This document shows positions 22,010 to 33,599 of a stretch of DNA of 64,000 nucleotides, in pieces (position 1 is the stretch's first letter; each line of letters starts with the position of its first letter). Source of the DNA: Prorocentrum cordatum. Its lineage: Eukaryota; Sar; Dinophyceae; Prorocentrales; Prorocentraceae. The stretch covers positions 184,642 through 248,641 of the forward strand of contig CAUYUJ010009391.1 in NCBI GenBank assembly GCA_963575745.1. Reading direction: 5' to 3'. A program made the translations under genes and the position numbers. The notes beneath the pieces were generated by a model. It worked only from the letters and a program-made list of their open reading frames with translations. It had not been told where the DNA came from and did no database searches.

Positions 22010-23575
22010 TCGCGCGGTCAATCAAGTAGTTACAGTAACCAGCAAGAAGCAGAACTGTAACACTGGAAACTACAAACTACGACTGGTACAGGAAATTGCG
22101 AATCACGGGCCTACAGCCTGGTGGCCCCACAAGGGGGCCGGCGGATTATTCCCCGTTCGTCTTCGTTTCCCTGCTCACCGTCCGTCGTCGTGCTTCATCT
22201 TCCCTCATTGTTCGACGGACGGAATGGAAGCCCCTGGTGCCGCGAGCCCGCATCAGCTGTATACGGCCGTTTCGATCTCCGAGCACCGCGGCGCAACCAA
22301 ACAGAGGGGATTGTCCATGCGAGCGTTCGGGGCGCAATCCAAACGCGGGCGGCGCGGCCGCCAAGCACAGACGCATCGCGATCATGTAAATGTACAGGTG
22401 CCTGGGGCAAGGTCCGCCCCCACGCCAGCGCAAAGGTCTGTATGGTGATGCGTGGAGCCTTGATTGTTAGGAAGTCCATGACATGTGACACCTCTCGTGT
22501 TTTCGGACTGCTGTTCGGCCTTTGGGGCCTTTTTGGGGCGTCTTCTGGGCGTTGGGGGCCGCTTTGGTGCCGCATTTCACCGTGGCCGCCCTGGGCCAGG
22601 GAAGCGTGTATTTGCAGTTCCCTCGGGGGCGCCCTGGGCCGGGGAAGCGTGTATTTGCATCCACCCTAGCTGGGCACGTCGACCTCGGTTTTGGGTTGGC
22701 AAGCTCGGGGCACCGTCGAGGTGGTGAGCGTTTACCTGTTTTCGAAATGCACAGATCCTGGTGTGGTCTGTGTATGCAGATCTTGTTCCCATCTGTGTAT
22801 TTGGAGTGTGCCCCCCGCGGGTGGTGTTGCGTGGGCGGGAACTTTCACGTTTCTCCTTCGGCTGGTCCAGGGGGGGCGTCGTGCGCGGTCGAAATACACA
22901 GATCATGCCTCTAACTGTGCATTTGTTGCGCGCAGCTCGCTGGAGTGGCCACTGGCTGGGAGTTTCCGCGGATCCCCCAGCTGGTCCAGGAGGGGGCCGG
23001 GGTCCGGGAGTGCAAAGGCGCTGGGGGATGGGGATGGTGGGTTTTGAGAGGGATGGGGTTCGATGGAAGGGTTGGCGAATGGGGCCAGGGATGGAAAGGG
23101 GCATGACGAGAGGGCAACACATGGGCCTAGGAGGAGCTGCGCCATAGGGGTCAGCATCACGAGGACGAGGGAGTCGGGGGGGGCAAACGGGGGGGGTGTG
23201 ATCTGCACTACGGCGCAGAAGATGGGTGGAGGGCAGGCATGTGGACGATGGGGGAAGTCATCCGGCGGAGGAGGGCGACGAGGAACGACGTGAACTGATA
23301 TTTGAATGGGTTGACAATGTGGATTGGGGGCATGATGAGGGTTGGGGGCAGTCGGAGGGACATGAAGAAAATGGGGCCAAAACGAAAATAATTTCGGAGG
23401 GGACGAAGGATGGGGCATGAGAGCGAGGCGTGCGCCAGCTAACGCTTAGCTGATTCGTGTTTTGCGTGTCCGTGCGCCCCCCAAAAACATGATCGACCCA
23501 CGAACCCGGGAAAAATGTATATAGCCATGTAGCGCATGGCAACGTTTTCGAAGACACCTGATTCGGCGACGGGCA
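22010..23575. other. No recognised gene; small local repeats
   Basis: GGGGAAGCGTGTATTTGCA-type sequence is repeated at about 22598 and 22640. Paired GAAATGCACAGATC and GAAATACACAGATC motifs lie at about 22745 and 22890. Open frames of up to 207 codons overlap on both strands and show no domain. Confidence 0.5.
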
Positions 23576-23585
23576 AATGCAATGC

Positions 23586-24330
23586 GGATTGTATCGGTAT
23601 TGATGCACCGTGCCAAAGGCTGTGCTGCGCTGCGCCGTGCTGAATTGCGATGTGCCATGCCGCGATTGTGCTCTATAGCGGTGTGCATCGAGTCCTTTTT
23701 TTTGCATCCGGGTCCCGACCGAACTGATTTGGATCGTAAGCTCGAGCTGCCTGAACACATAGCAGTTGCCCCAGAGCTAATTGACAAGGGTATCTGCCAG
23801 GAGCACGCGCCGCGGAACGTCTCAAGGGACGTGCCAGGGGACGTGCCATGGGGTCGCACCGCGGGACGTGCCAAGGGGACGCGCTACGGAACGTGCCAAT
23901 GGAAGTGCCGCAGGATGCGCCAGGGGACGCGCCACGCGACGTGCCAGGGGGACTCGACAAGGGACGCCCTACGGAACGTGCCAAGGAACGTGCCAGGTTG
24001 CAATGCTGAATGTATCGATCTTGATGTACCGTGCCGAATTCTGTGCTGTGCTGCGCCGTGCTGGATTGCGATGCGCCGTGCCACGACTGTACTCTATAGC
24101 GTTGTGGATCGAGTCCCCCTTGGCATCCCAGTCCTGACCGAACTGATCTGGATCTTAAGCTCAAGCTGCCTAAACACATAGTAGCTGCCCCAGAGCTAAT
24201 TGACAGGGTGACATGCCAGGAGGTCGCGCCGCGGAACGTCTCAAGGGACGTGCCAAGCTACCTGCCAGGGACGTGCCATGGGGACGCACCGCGGGACGTG
24301 CCAAGGGGACGCGCTACGGAACGTGCTGGG
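23586..24330 (+). repeat. Diverged tandem duplication, about 420 bp
   Basis: The two halves align in order: a CCGTGC/CTGTGCTGCGC block, CTCTATAGCG, CCCAGAGCTAATTGACA (23770 and 24190) and GCGCCGCGGAACGTCTCAAG. Within each half, GGGACGTGCCA is itself repeated several times. No domain in the frames over it. Confidence 0.85.
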
Positions 24331-24339
24331 GACAAGCGT

Positions 24340-25120
24340 TTCGCTCGAGACATCTTGTGAAAATCTTCATGCTAGACATCCGCCTGAGCGACCTGGACAC
24401 ATGAAAACAAACGTTTCGTTCAACACATCCTCAACACATTCTCATGCTAGACATCCGCCTGGGCGAACTGGACACGTGGAAACAAGTGGTTCGCTCGAGA
24501 CATCCTCAACACACCTTCATGTGAGACGTCCGCCTGGGTGACCTGGGCAAGTGAAAACAAACGTTTCGCTCGAGACGTTTTCAACACCTTCTCATTCTAG
24601 ACATCCGCCTGGACGACCTGTACGCGTGCAAGCAAATGTCTCGTTCGAGACATCCTCAACACATCTTCATGTTAGACATCCGCCTGGGCGACCTGGACAC
24701 GTGAAAACACACGTGTCTCTCAAGACATTCTCAACACATCCTCATGCTAGGCATCCGCTTGGGCAACCTGGACACTTGCAAACAAGCATCTCGATCGAGA
24801 CTTCGTCGACACACCCTCATGCTAGACATCCGCCTGGGCGACGAGGACGCGTGAAACCAAACGTCTCTCTCGAGACATCCTCAACAAATCTTGTCGCAAG
24901 ACCTCTGCCTGGGCAACCTGGAAGCGTGAAACCAAGCGTCTCGCTCGAGACATCCTCAAGACCCGGGCACGTGAAAACAAGGATTTCACTTGAGAGATCT
25001 TCTGAATTCTGGTCCCCAGGAGAGGACAATCTCTTACACAAAACAAGCGTTTCGCTCGAGACATCCTCAACCAAATTCTGAAAACAAGCGTTTTGCTAGG
25101 GACATCCTCAAATTTTGATT
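24340..25120 (+). repeat. About 74-bp tandem satellite, ten copies
   Basis: Each unit carries AACGTTTCGCTCGAGACATC, then CTCAACACATCTTCATGCTAG and CATCCGCCTGGGCGACCTGG. The last copies are shorter and more diverged. The core, on the opposite strand, is GAGGATGTCTCGAGCGAAAC, which is shared with the 33.4-34.9 kb array and single copies at 35.4 and 40.0 kb. Confidence 0.9.
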
Positions 25121-25289
25121 CGCCGGCCCACCTCGACTTCGATATTTTTCGCAAAAGAAATTAGCTGGCCCACCTCAAGTCCAACCCGGAGGTAAACCAA
25201 CTAAAAGAGAACCCTGGGCTTATGCCCTTTCTGGGAACAGTGATCATTTGCAGTATTGCGAAGGCCTTACGGCCGGTGCCGCCGACCCT

Positions 25290-25830
25290 GAATGGCGACG
25301 ACGACGACGACGACGACGAGCGCTCTTGGGGGCCTCTTGGGGGTAGTGTGTGGGCCTCTTGGGAAGCTCTCAGGGGCCGCTTGGAAGCCTCGTGGGGGCC
25401 CTTTCCTCCCCCCTCCTCTCGGCGGCGGCGGCGGAGGCGGCGGCCCCGTCGGCGCCCCTCCTTCCTCCGGGGGGGGCGGATGGGTGGACTGAAGCTCTGG
25501 CAAGGCGCCGGCAGGCAAAACCATCTGCCACGGCGGCCTCCGAGCAGGCTGACCCCGCGCGCCCCGGCCAAAGGCCGGGGAGCATGCGGCAAGGCCAAAG
25601 GACGCCTACCGCATTTTCACTCTATATAAGCCTCGTGGGGGCCTCTTGGGGCTTCCTGGGGGTCTCCTGGAGGGGGCTTGGGACGTCTTGGAGGCTTCTT
25701 GGACGGTCTTGGGGCTATCGTGGGCGTTTTCGGCCGATCTTTGGGCGACTCGGGGCCCTCTTGGGCCGTCTCGGGGGCCATCTTGGGCATTCGGACCTCA
25801 TTTGGAGTGTTTTCGAGGTTTCTAGGCCGC
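25290..25830 (+). repeat. GAC microsatellite and CTTGGGGGCCT minisatellite
   Basis: A short GAC/CGA tract (25294-25320) and scattered CTCTTGGGGGCCTCTTGG-type units (25325-25400 and 25630-25800). The complement of this minisatellite (GGCCCCAAGAGG) makes up the 31.1-31.6 and 32.7-33.1 kb tracts. Confidence 0.7.
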
Positions 25831-25906
25831 CCGAGGGAAAACGAATCTGCCCCCCCACCCCCCCCGGGACCCCCCCCCGGGACCCCCCCCGGGACCCCCC
25901 CCCCTG

Positions 25907-26083
25907 GGGAAGGGATCGAAGGGAAGGGGCTTCCCTTCGACTCGATTACGACACTGCTAGATTTTTCTCTCGCTCACGAGCTTGAGAAGGAAGCTGCAGG
26001 GAAAGGGGGCGACGGAGGCGACGACCGACGGAGACGACGACTCGAACAGCCAAGCCCCTCGCACACGCCGACAGGGTCGGCGG
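25907..26083 (+). repeat. Dispersed repeat with palindrome (copy 2)
   Basis: Second copy of the 15762-15985 repeat. It begins GGGGAAGGGATCGAAGGGAA, includes the palindrome TCGAAGGGAAG-GGG-CTTCCCTTCGA and ends with GCACACGCCGACAGGGTCGG. Confidence 0.6.
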
Positions 26084-26278
26084 ATTCCATGGTCAGGGTA
26101 GTCGTGCGCGGCGTGCTTCCAGGCCAAAGGATCGAGTCCACGACGCTCTTTGGCGTCGCGTTGATGCCGCCCCGCGTTGCCAGACCGCATATGCACAGAT
26201 TGGCAGAATCTGTGTTTCAAAGTTTGTTTCATGACCCTCTCTATGGTAACAACCCCACGTTGGAATCCAAACGAAGAC

Positions 26279-26585
26279 CAGTGTAAACCCCCAAGACTCA
26301 CCAATGCTGTTTTACTATACCTTCCCTCCAAGTTTTTCATTGCCATTGAAGGAAATATCCCGTTGGACAACAGCCGTTTGACCATCCGGAACTGTCCCAG
26401 AACACCATTTTTGGGACGTCGGAGTCGCGAATCACCGTTATTGTTGCGTGTTGCCGATCCTGGATCGTGCCAGTGCATGTGAACGCTGGCCCCGGACAGT
26501 CCGACATTGTGCCAAAACGACAGTTCTGGAACGTCCGTCATGAGAATTCTCGAAACCGTGGTTAATTCTTCCATATCGCAAAAGG
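26279..26585 (+). repeat. Dispersed repeat, paralogue of the 45.3-45.6 kb segment
   Basis: Shared blocks in order with 45317-45586: GTAAACCCCCAAGACTCACC, TTTTCATTGCCATTGAAGG, AACAGCCGTTTGACC, CAGAACACCATTTTTGGGAC and, near the end, TCTGGAACGTCCGTCATGAG. A 101-codon plus frame reads FFIAIEGNIPLDNSRLTIRN, and the other copy reads VSITENAPSENNRLIFSIAQ, but the similarity is clearer in DNA than in protein. Coding status is unknown. Confidence 0.55.
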
Positions 26586-26589
26586 AACA

Positions 26590-26800
26590 GTCCTCGATCC
26601 GCGCAGGTGTTGCAATGTTTTCAACCGAGTTTGTGCGCGGTGCTCAGGCGCGAGCCACCTTCTGAAAACGACCTGCCCTCCATCCGCGGAGCTCTTGCGA
26701 TTTGTTTTTTCGAATGTGCGCGGCGCTGGGGTCAGAGCCACATGTTGGAAGCCACCTGCTCTCCACCCGCGAAGCTGATGCAAGTTTTCCCAACCGTGTT
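26590..26800 (+). repeat. About 75-bp repeat family (locus 1)
   Basis: Roughly three diverged units of the form TGTGCGCGGCGCT, GCGAGAGCCACATTTTGAAAA, CGACCCGCCCTCCATCCG, GAAGCTGATGCAA. The family recurs at 28465-28640 and at 52607-52845. Confidence 0.7.
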
Positions 26801-26879
26801 GTGGTGTTGGTGATTCGTTTTGAAGTTACAGCGCCCCGCTTCCTCCGTTCCTCCTTTTCTTGCTCCTCCTCCTCCTCCT

Positions 26880-28415
26880 TCTCCTCGCATGCTTCGTGGC
26901 CCCATCCGGAGCTCCACACAAAGCCCCAGGGCCACCGTCCACATGCGTCCCCCTCACCCACTTCGGCACACCCCTCACACGTTACGTGGCCCCATAGAGG
27001 AACTCCACAACAAAAAAAGGCCCAGTGCCACCGTCCACATGCGCCCCCCCGCTCATTTCGGCACACCCCTTCTACCCTTCGTGGCCCCATAGGGAGCTCC
27101 ACCGAAGGCACCAATGCCACCGTCCATATGCGTCCCCCCGCCCATTTCGGCACACCCCTCTCACGATTTGTGGCCCCATAGGGAGCTCCACCGAAGGCCA
27201 CAATGCCACCGTCCACACTCGTCCCCCCCCCATTTTCTTCGGCACGCCCCTCGCACGTAGCGTGGCCCCATCGGGAGCTCGTCCGAAGTCCCCAGTGCCA
27301 CCGCCTACGTGCGTCCCCCCCCCCGATCCACTTCGGCACACCCCTCACACGTTTCGTGGCCTCATAGGGAGCTCCACCGAAGGCCACAATGGCACTGTCC
27401 ACACGCATCCCCCCCATCCACTTCGGCACACCCCTTACACGATTCGTGGCCCCATAAGGAGCCCCACCGAGAGCCCCAGTGCCACCGTCAACTTGCGTCC
27501 CCCCACCTACCTCGACACACCCCTCACACAATTCGTGGCCCCATCGGGATCTCCACCGAAGGTTCCAGTGCCACCGTCCACACGCGTCTCCCCCACCCAC
27601 TTCGGCACACCCCTCACACGATTCGCGGCCCCATAGGGAGCTCCACCGAAGGCCCCACTGCCACCGTCCACATGCGCCCCCCCCGCTCATTTCGGCACAT
27701 GCCTCACACGTTTCGTGCCCCCACAGGGAGCCCCACCGAAGTCCCCAGTACCACCGTCCATATGCGTCCCCCACACCGTTTAGGCACACCCTTCGAACGT
27801 TTCGTGAAAGGCCCGAGTGCCACCGTCCACATGCGTCTCCCCCACGTTCATGTCGGCACACCCCTCCCACGTTTCGTGGCCACATAGGGAGCTCCACCGA
27901 AGGCCCAAATGCCACCGTTCTCCGCTTCGGCACTCCCTCACACGATTCGTGGCCACAGAGGGAACTCCACCGAAGGCCCCCGTGCCACATGCGTCCCCGC
28001 ACCCATGTCGGCACACCCCTCACACATTTCGTGGCCCCACAGAGGGAGCTCCACCGAAGGCCCAGTGCCACCGTCCACATGCGTCCCTCCACCCACTTCG
28101 GCACACCCCTCACACGATTCGCGGACCCATAGGGAGCTCCACCGAAGGCCCCAATGCCACCGTCCACATGCGTCCCCTGCAGTCATTTCGGCACACCCCG
28201 CACACGTTTCGTGGCTCCAGAGGGAGCTTCACCGACGGCCCCAATGCCACCGTCCGCATGCGCCCCCCGCACCCATGTCGGCACACCCCTCACACGATTC
28301 CTGGCCCCATAAGGAGATCCACCCAAGCCCCCAGTGCCACCGTCCACATGCGTCCCCCCACTCACTTCGGCACATCCCTCCAGCGCTTCGTGGCCCCATA
28401 GGGGGCTCCACCGAA
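26880..28415 (+). repeat. About 88-bp tandem satellite, about 17 copies
   Basis: The unit is GTGGCCCCATAGGGAGCTCC, ACCGAAGGCCCCAATGCCACC, GTCCACATGCGTCCCCCC, CACTTCGGCACACCCCTCAC. Unit length varies between about 80 and 92 bp. Long frames on both strands (up to 507 codons on the minus strand) simply translate the array and are not genes. Confidence 0.95.
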
Positions 28416-28464
28416 AATGAGATTCACAACTGCGTTACTTACAATTCGCCAGGTTAGTTCAACA

Positions 28465-28720
28465 CGAATGTGCGCGGCGCCAGGGCGAGAGTTAGGTTTT
28501 GAAAACGACCCGTCCTCTATCCGGGGATATGATGCACATTTTCAAGACGGATGTGCGCGGCCCTGAGGCGAGAGCAACATTTTGAAATCGACCCGCCTTT
28601 CCTATGTGAAACTTCTGCAAATTCTGAACTTCAACCCGGCCCGCCCGCCCGCCCTTCCGACCGGCCTCGGGGTGCGACAGGGAGGAGTTATTCACAAGGA
28701 AGGGGGCTGGAGGAGGAGGT
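28465..28720 (+). repeat. About 75-bp repeat family (locus 2) plus GC-rich tail
   Basis: Two to three units as at 26590, then GGGGTGCGACAGGGAGGAGT at about 28668-28690. The same order, repeat units then GGGTGCGACAGGGAGGAGTT, is found at 52740-52945, so the two loci share a longer ancestral segment. Confidence 0.65.
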
Positions 28721-28955
28721 GAGGGAAGAGAGGGGCCGGACGAGGAGGTGGAGGAGGAAAAGGGGGTGGATTAGCGGGGGGACCGCTGCCGCCGCCGTGG
28801 CCGTGGCGGTCGCCGTCGCAGCCCGTCGTCGGCGGAGCGCTCCCGACAGCTCCCTGCCCGCGCAGATGACATGTGGAGGCCTCTGGGGTCGCCGCCGACG
28901 TCGTCGACCGTGCCCGCGGTGATCTTTCCGCGGGGACCTCGGGAGGCCTCTGGGA

Positions 28956-29019
<64 letters not shown>
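28956..29019 (+). repeat. TCG trinucleotide repeat, about 21 units
   Basis: Perfect TCG/CGT repeat. The poly-Ser, poly-Arg, poly-Val and poly-Thr frames are artefacts. Confidence 0.95.
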
Positions 29020-29020
<1 letters not shown>

Positions 29021-29141
29021 CCTGCGCGCGCCAGAGGCGGTCGGCCTGCCAGCAGCCGGCAGGCGTGCGGCTGGGCGGGGGGCCGGGCGGGGCCGTTCAG
29101 TTGGGCGGCAATGGGGGCGGATGGAGGAAGGGCCGCCGCCC

Positions 29142-29296
29142 ACCAAACCACCCCAACCCAACCTGAAGGCCCCGATTGGAATCCATTTCCAGTGCGGGGG
29201 GCCGGGGGACATTGAAAAAGCACATATGAAGCACGTACCCCCCCCCCCCCCCAAACCCGAAATTCGGGTCTTCGGGTTGGGTTGGGGTGGTCTGGT
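29142..29296. mobile_element. Fold-back or MITE-like element, 27-bp arms
   Basis: The arm at 29142-29168 (ACCAAACCACCCCAACCCAA and on) and the arm at 29270-29296 are inverse copies with two mismatches over 27 bp. The interior contains a poly(C) run (29238-29252) and the short palindrome ACCCGAAATTCGGGT. No target duplication was found. Confidence 0.65.
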
Positions 29297-29939
29297 AGGC
29301 AGTCAAGGAGGGGCTTCCGCCGCCTTCTCCGTGGCCGTCGAGAGGGGGAGGACTCGTCCCCCCCTCGAAGGGGTGGGTCTTCCTCCTCCTCGTCCTGTCT
29401 CGCTCTGGCGGGGTGCCTCCCTGCTGGGCCGCCTGGTCGTCCCTTGTGGGGTCCCAGCTGGGCCAGAGGGTGCGTGTCCGCTGCAGAGCTGGCGCGCTCA
29501 TGGCCCCCGGTGCCATGCCTCCAGATCCGATCAGTTTTCTCCTTTTGCTGAGCTCCTCAATCGCAAGGCTCGGGCCGGACGAAATGGGGGGATTGGGAAA
29601 GGGGGGGTTACAAAATCTGCTGCATGCAGCTGGTTTCGGCTTCACCGAGGGACCCATTCCTCGATACATAGACGCCTCCGGCGCCGGGAGGCGCTGGGAA
29701 AATCAGCTACGTGAGCTGATTCTCAAACTCCCCCTTTGCTATCCCCTCCTTTCGCCCGACCCGAAAGGCCACTCTCGCCGTCGGATCTCGCGACTGCTGG
29801 TCTGGCCGGGGGCTCTCAGTTTTTCCCAGCCATCCTGTGGTGGTGGGTCCTCGTTTTGAAGAGACGGTGCCCGCGTTCCTCCTTCCTTCCTTTCTTTCCC
29901 CTACCCTCCTCCCCCTACTCCCTCTTCTCATCATGGGCA

Positions 29940-30050
29940 GCATCATCAGCATCATTCGCATCATCGTCATCATCACCATCATCACCATCACCGCCATCAT
30001 CGTCGCCGTTATCGTCGCCATCATCGTCGCCGTTATCGTCGCCATCATCG
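29940..30050 (+). repeat. ATC microsatellite
   Basis: ATC repeats passing into a 15-18-bp CGTCGCCATCATCGTCGCCGTTAT-type repeat. Confidence 0.9.
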
Positions 30051-30052
30051 TC

Positions 30053-30765
30053 TGGGAGGAGAGTCGGGGAGGAGAGTCGGGGAGGGGACTCGGGGACGAG
30101 ACTCGGGGATTGGACTCGGGGAGGAGACTCGGTGGCGAGACTCGGGGAGGAGACTCGGGGCCGAGACCCGGGGACGAGACTCGGGGAGGAGAGTCCGGGG
30201 GGAAGCCGGGGAGGAGGCCCCGGGACGAGACCCGGGGTCGAGATTCAGGAGGAGGTTCTGGGGGGAGACTCGGGGAGTAGACTCGGAGAGGGGTCTCGGG
30301 GAGGAGTCTCGGGAGGAGTCTCGGGGGGGAGTCTCGGGGACGAGACTCGGAGACGAAACTCGGGGACGAGTCTCGGGGGGGAGACTCGGAGGAGTCTCGG
30401 GGACGAGATTCGGGGTCGAGACTCGGGGAGGAGACTCGGGACGAGACTCGGGAACCAGACTCGGGGACGAGACTCGGGGACGAGACTCGGGGGTGAGACT
30501 CGGGGCCGAGACTCGGGGGCGAGATTCGGGGTGGGGACTCGGGGAGGAGACTCGGGCAGAGACTCTGGGGCGAGACTCGGGGACGAGACTCGGAGGCGAG
30601 ACTCGGGGAGGGGACTCGGGGAGGAGACTCGGGGAGGAGACTCGGGGACGAGACTCGGGGAGGAGACTCGGGGAGGAGACTCGGGGAGGAGACTCAGGGA
30701 GGAGACCCGGGGAGGGGGTCCGGTGACGAGACTCAGGGAGGAGACTCTCAGGCTGTCCTCTCGGG
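30053..30765 (+). repeat. 12-bp minisatellite, about 58 units
   Basis: Units of GAGACTCGGGGA with variants such as GACTCGGGGACG and GTCTCGGGGAGG. It is open in frames on both strands because the unit length is a multiple of three. Glu/Thr/Arg/Gly repeats result, with no sign of a real protein. Confidence 0.95.
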
Positions 30766-30791
30766 CTCTCCGCGTGGTTCGGCGCGCCTGA

Positions 30792-30817
30792 AACACTTGG
30801 ATCACGATCCAAGTGTT
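30792..30817. other. Perfect hairpin, 12-bp arms
   Basis: AACACTTGGATC and its exact inverse are separated by AC. It follows the end of the 12-bp minisatellite by about 25 bp. No T-run follows, so it is not a terminator. Confidence 0.8.
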
Positions 30818-31109
30818 CCTGGGGTCGTGAATGTAGAATCTTCCCCTCCCCACCCGCGACCCACCCGCGAGCCAGCCACATTGCTTTAACGAAAAAATCG
30901 GCGCCTGCGGCGGGCTTGTTCAGAGCCTCTCGCAGATTGCCGATGTCCCCGCCGCCCCTTCACTTATAGATACATATATATATATACACACACATACTGG
31001 GCTACAGTGCTGGGGGCCCCCGGCCCGGTGCCCCGACCCCCCAGGCGTTCCCGGGCGCGCGCCGGGCCGGGCCCCTGGGAGAGTTCCCAGAGACGCCCAG
31101 GACGGGCCA

Positions 31110-31660
31110 CGCGGGCCCTGATGGCCAAGAGACCCTCAAGAAGCCCCGAAGACGCCCAAGATGGCCCCACGATAGCCTAAGAAGCCCCCACTTCGGAGGC
31201 TTAAAGAAGCCTCCGAAGTGGGCCCCGAAAGGTCAAAATCGTAGATTCGCCATTGTAGCTTTCGATGTTTTTTGCTTTCTCGCCTTTTCACTTTGCCGAC
31301 GCTCCAAGACGGCCGAAGAGGCCCCCCCAGAGCCCCGGGAGGCCCCCAAGCCAGCCCCAGGACGGCCCCAAGACGGCTCTGGAGGGCCCCAAGACAGCCC
31401 AGGAGGCGCCCAAGAGGGCCCACAGCGCCCCGAGAAGGTCCCAAGAGTGGGCCCAGAGGGCGACCAAACATTGAAAAGTCTAACTTTCCGCCCCGAGAGG
31501 GCCCCAGGAGGCCCCAAGAGGGCCCCAAGAGGCCCCAAGAGACCTCTAAGAGGCTTCAAGGACGCCCCCAAGAGACCCCCAAAATACCCCAAGAGGCCCC
31601 AAACAGGCTCCCCAAGAGACCTCAAATCTACCGCCCAGAAGCCCCCGAGAGGCGTACCAC
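31110..31660 (+). repeat. GGCCCCAAGA minisatellite
   Basis: Irregular units of GGCCCCAAGAGG, GACGGCCCCAAG and variants. The same class is at 32690-33110 and, in reverse complement, at 25325-25800 and the extreme end of the window. Confidence 0.85.
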
Positions 31661-32515
31661 GAGATCCAAACGACCACTCAGGAGGCCTCGGAGCCACAAC
31701 CCTGGCACGGTGGCAGGATGGGCCGAAAGCCCCAGGCGGCTCCCAGAGCCCATCCAGAGGCTCCCAAGAAGCCTCACGAGGCCCTTCACAAGCCCCCAGG
31801 AAGGCTCACCCTGCCCCGAAGGGACTCCGGCTGGGCCCCGGCTTCGACAGGGCCGATGCCGTCCTGCCGGGTGGGCGTCTCCTGAGCAAGGCCTCGGCCG
31901 GCATGACCGTCGCGGGCGCCTTCGAGCGCGCCCCGCGCGCCCAGAGCTTTGAGCGCCAGCCCAGGGGTTGTCCGTAACTGCCCCTCTTCCTCTCCTCAAG
32001 CTCGTGCTGCTCTTCCCGATTCTCTTTGTCTTCCAGCTCACTATTGTCTCGCCTTCCCTGGGTGCACTGGGCGCTGATAGGCGTGCAACTACCTGGGTGT
32101 TGCCAGGTGTGCAACTGTCGTTGCTTTCCTGCGCCTCCAGGGGTCCAGCGGAGAGACGTCCCACCCAGATCCGTACCAGACCTCACAGCCCCCCGCTGGT
32201 GACAGGCGTGCCTGCGGTCCCACCCTGGAGGCCTCCAGATAGCCTTCGGGCAGGGCCGGACAGCGCCTCAGCGGCCCAAGAAACCTCCTGGGTGAACCCT
32301 GGACGGCGCCAGTACGGCCCAGCACACCCCTGAAAAACACCCCCAGAACAGCCCGAGAGTCAGTCCAAGAGAGCTTTGCGACGTCCGAAGCCCGACACAC
32401 GACGGCACGAATACTCCGTGCCCCACGACGGCCATTGCTTCCGACGACCCCGCAACTCTCGAAGTGAAGCGTCGAGACATTAAGCCAATGTGGCATGAAG
32501 GCGCTCTGGCCTGCG
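31661..32515. other. No recognised gene
   Basis: Overlapping frames on both strands (for example 31628-32164 minus, 31968-32333 plus), none with a domain. TGCAACTACCTGGGTGTTGCCAG and a following TGTGCAACTGTCGTTGC are the only small repeats seen. Confidence 0.45.
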
Positions 32516-32519
32516 CTAG

Positions 32520-32625
32520 AACCTTAGCGCGCGCGTAGCGCGCGCGTGGTTCCTAGTATGTATATATGTGTATGCACATAGATAGTTGTACTGATACAAT
32601 AAAGCTCTATCTACAGAAATCTGAT
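32520..32625. other. CG-alternating and TA-rich island
   Basis: Alternating purine-pyrimidine AGCGCGCGCGTAGCGCGCGC at 32527-32546, a potential Z-DNA former, followed by TATGTATATATGTGTATGCA and AATAAAGCTC. Comparable TA-rich islands follow minisatellites at 30965-31000, 33205-33245 and 40125-40185. Confidence 0.6.
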
Positions 32626-32689
32626 CCGGCCAGACTTCAGGCCTGGTGGGGGCCGCTGGGTGCGGAGCGCACCTGGCAGGCCTAAGGCG

Positions 32690-33110
32690 GCCCCAGATGG
32701 CACCCAGAGGGCCCAAGACATGCCAACGGGGCTCGAAGGCGCTCAAGATGGCCCCAAGATGGCCCAAGAGGCCCCCCAGACGCCCCAAGAGAGCCCCATA
32801 GGCCTCGCAAAAGAGCCCCAAGAGGCTAAACCGTCCAACTCCCGTAGGAAAACGTACATTTTTAGCATATGCGATTTTGGGTTTTCCGACGCGTCAAGAC
32901 GGCCCAAGACGCCCCCAAGACCGCCCAAAGACGGCCCAAGAGGCCCCCAAGACGCCCCCACGACGGCCCAAAAGGGCTCCAAGACAACCCCAGAGGCGCC
33001 CAAGACGGCCCAAACGAGCCCCAAGACGGCCCCCGAGACCGTCAGCAGGCCCCAACAAGCCCCAAGAGGCACCCAAGAGGCGGAGAGGCCCCAGGAGGCG
33101 TCCTGAAAGG
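32690..33110 (+). repeat. GGCCCCAAGA minisatellite, second tract
   Basis: As at 31110-31660. The two tracts also share the interruption TTCGCCATTGTAGCTTTC/TTAGCATATGCGATTTTGGG followed by CCGACGC, so they may be copies of a longer unit. Confidence 0.8.
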
Positions 33111-33429
33111 CCCCGGTAGATCTAACCTCGAAGCGTACAGAGGACCGCTCGCCTTAGCCGCCCCCCCGATCATGTATCGAACCGAAGAACCAATTAGTAC
33201 GGCGACGGTCAGAAAGTCATTATGTATGTACACACTAGTGGCACGTGTGTGCCCAGGCTCATACAACAATTATAGCCGGAGTGCAGCATCCCCGAACAGG
33301 GATTTTCAACCAACTGCGGTTTCCAAGGTCGATTGCGTGCCCGTCCAGTGCGGGCTGGCATGGCATGTTAGAACATGCCTCCTCCTCCTCCTCCTCCTCC
33401 TCCACCTCCTCTTCATCCCGAACGGCATC

Positions 33430-33590
33430 TCGGAGCCCAGAGTTGCGAGGATGTCTCCAGCGTAACGGGCTGGACCACCTCGCGCGCGGCATCTCCGACC
33501 TCAGAGTTGCGACGATGTCTCGGGCGAAACGTGCTGCGAGTAAGTCTCAGGCGAAACGGGCCGGACCACCTCGAGCGCGGCGTCTCAGAG
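33430..33590 (+). repeat. About 66-bp satellite, first block
   Basis: Two to three copies of the unit GAGGATGTCTCAGGCGAAAC, GGGCTGGACCACCTCGCGCG, CGGCATCTCGGAGCTCAGAGT. The block is separated from the main array at 34000 by a G/C minisatellite. Confidence 0.85.
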
Positions 33591-33599
33591 CTCCGATTT

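Noticed and set aside
26644-28167. 507-codon minus-strand open frame
   Set aside because: It translates the 88-bp satellite and adjoining repeats; residues repeat with the unit and no domain appears.
29268-29290. Telomere-like GGGTTGGGTTGGGG
   Set aside because: Only two or three irregular units, paired with an inverse copy 100 bp away; better explained as element ends.
30792-30817. Hairpin as transcription terminator
   Set aside because: No T-run follows, and there is no gene upstream.
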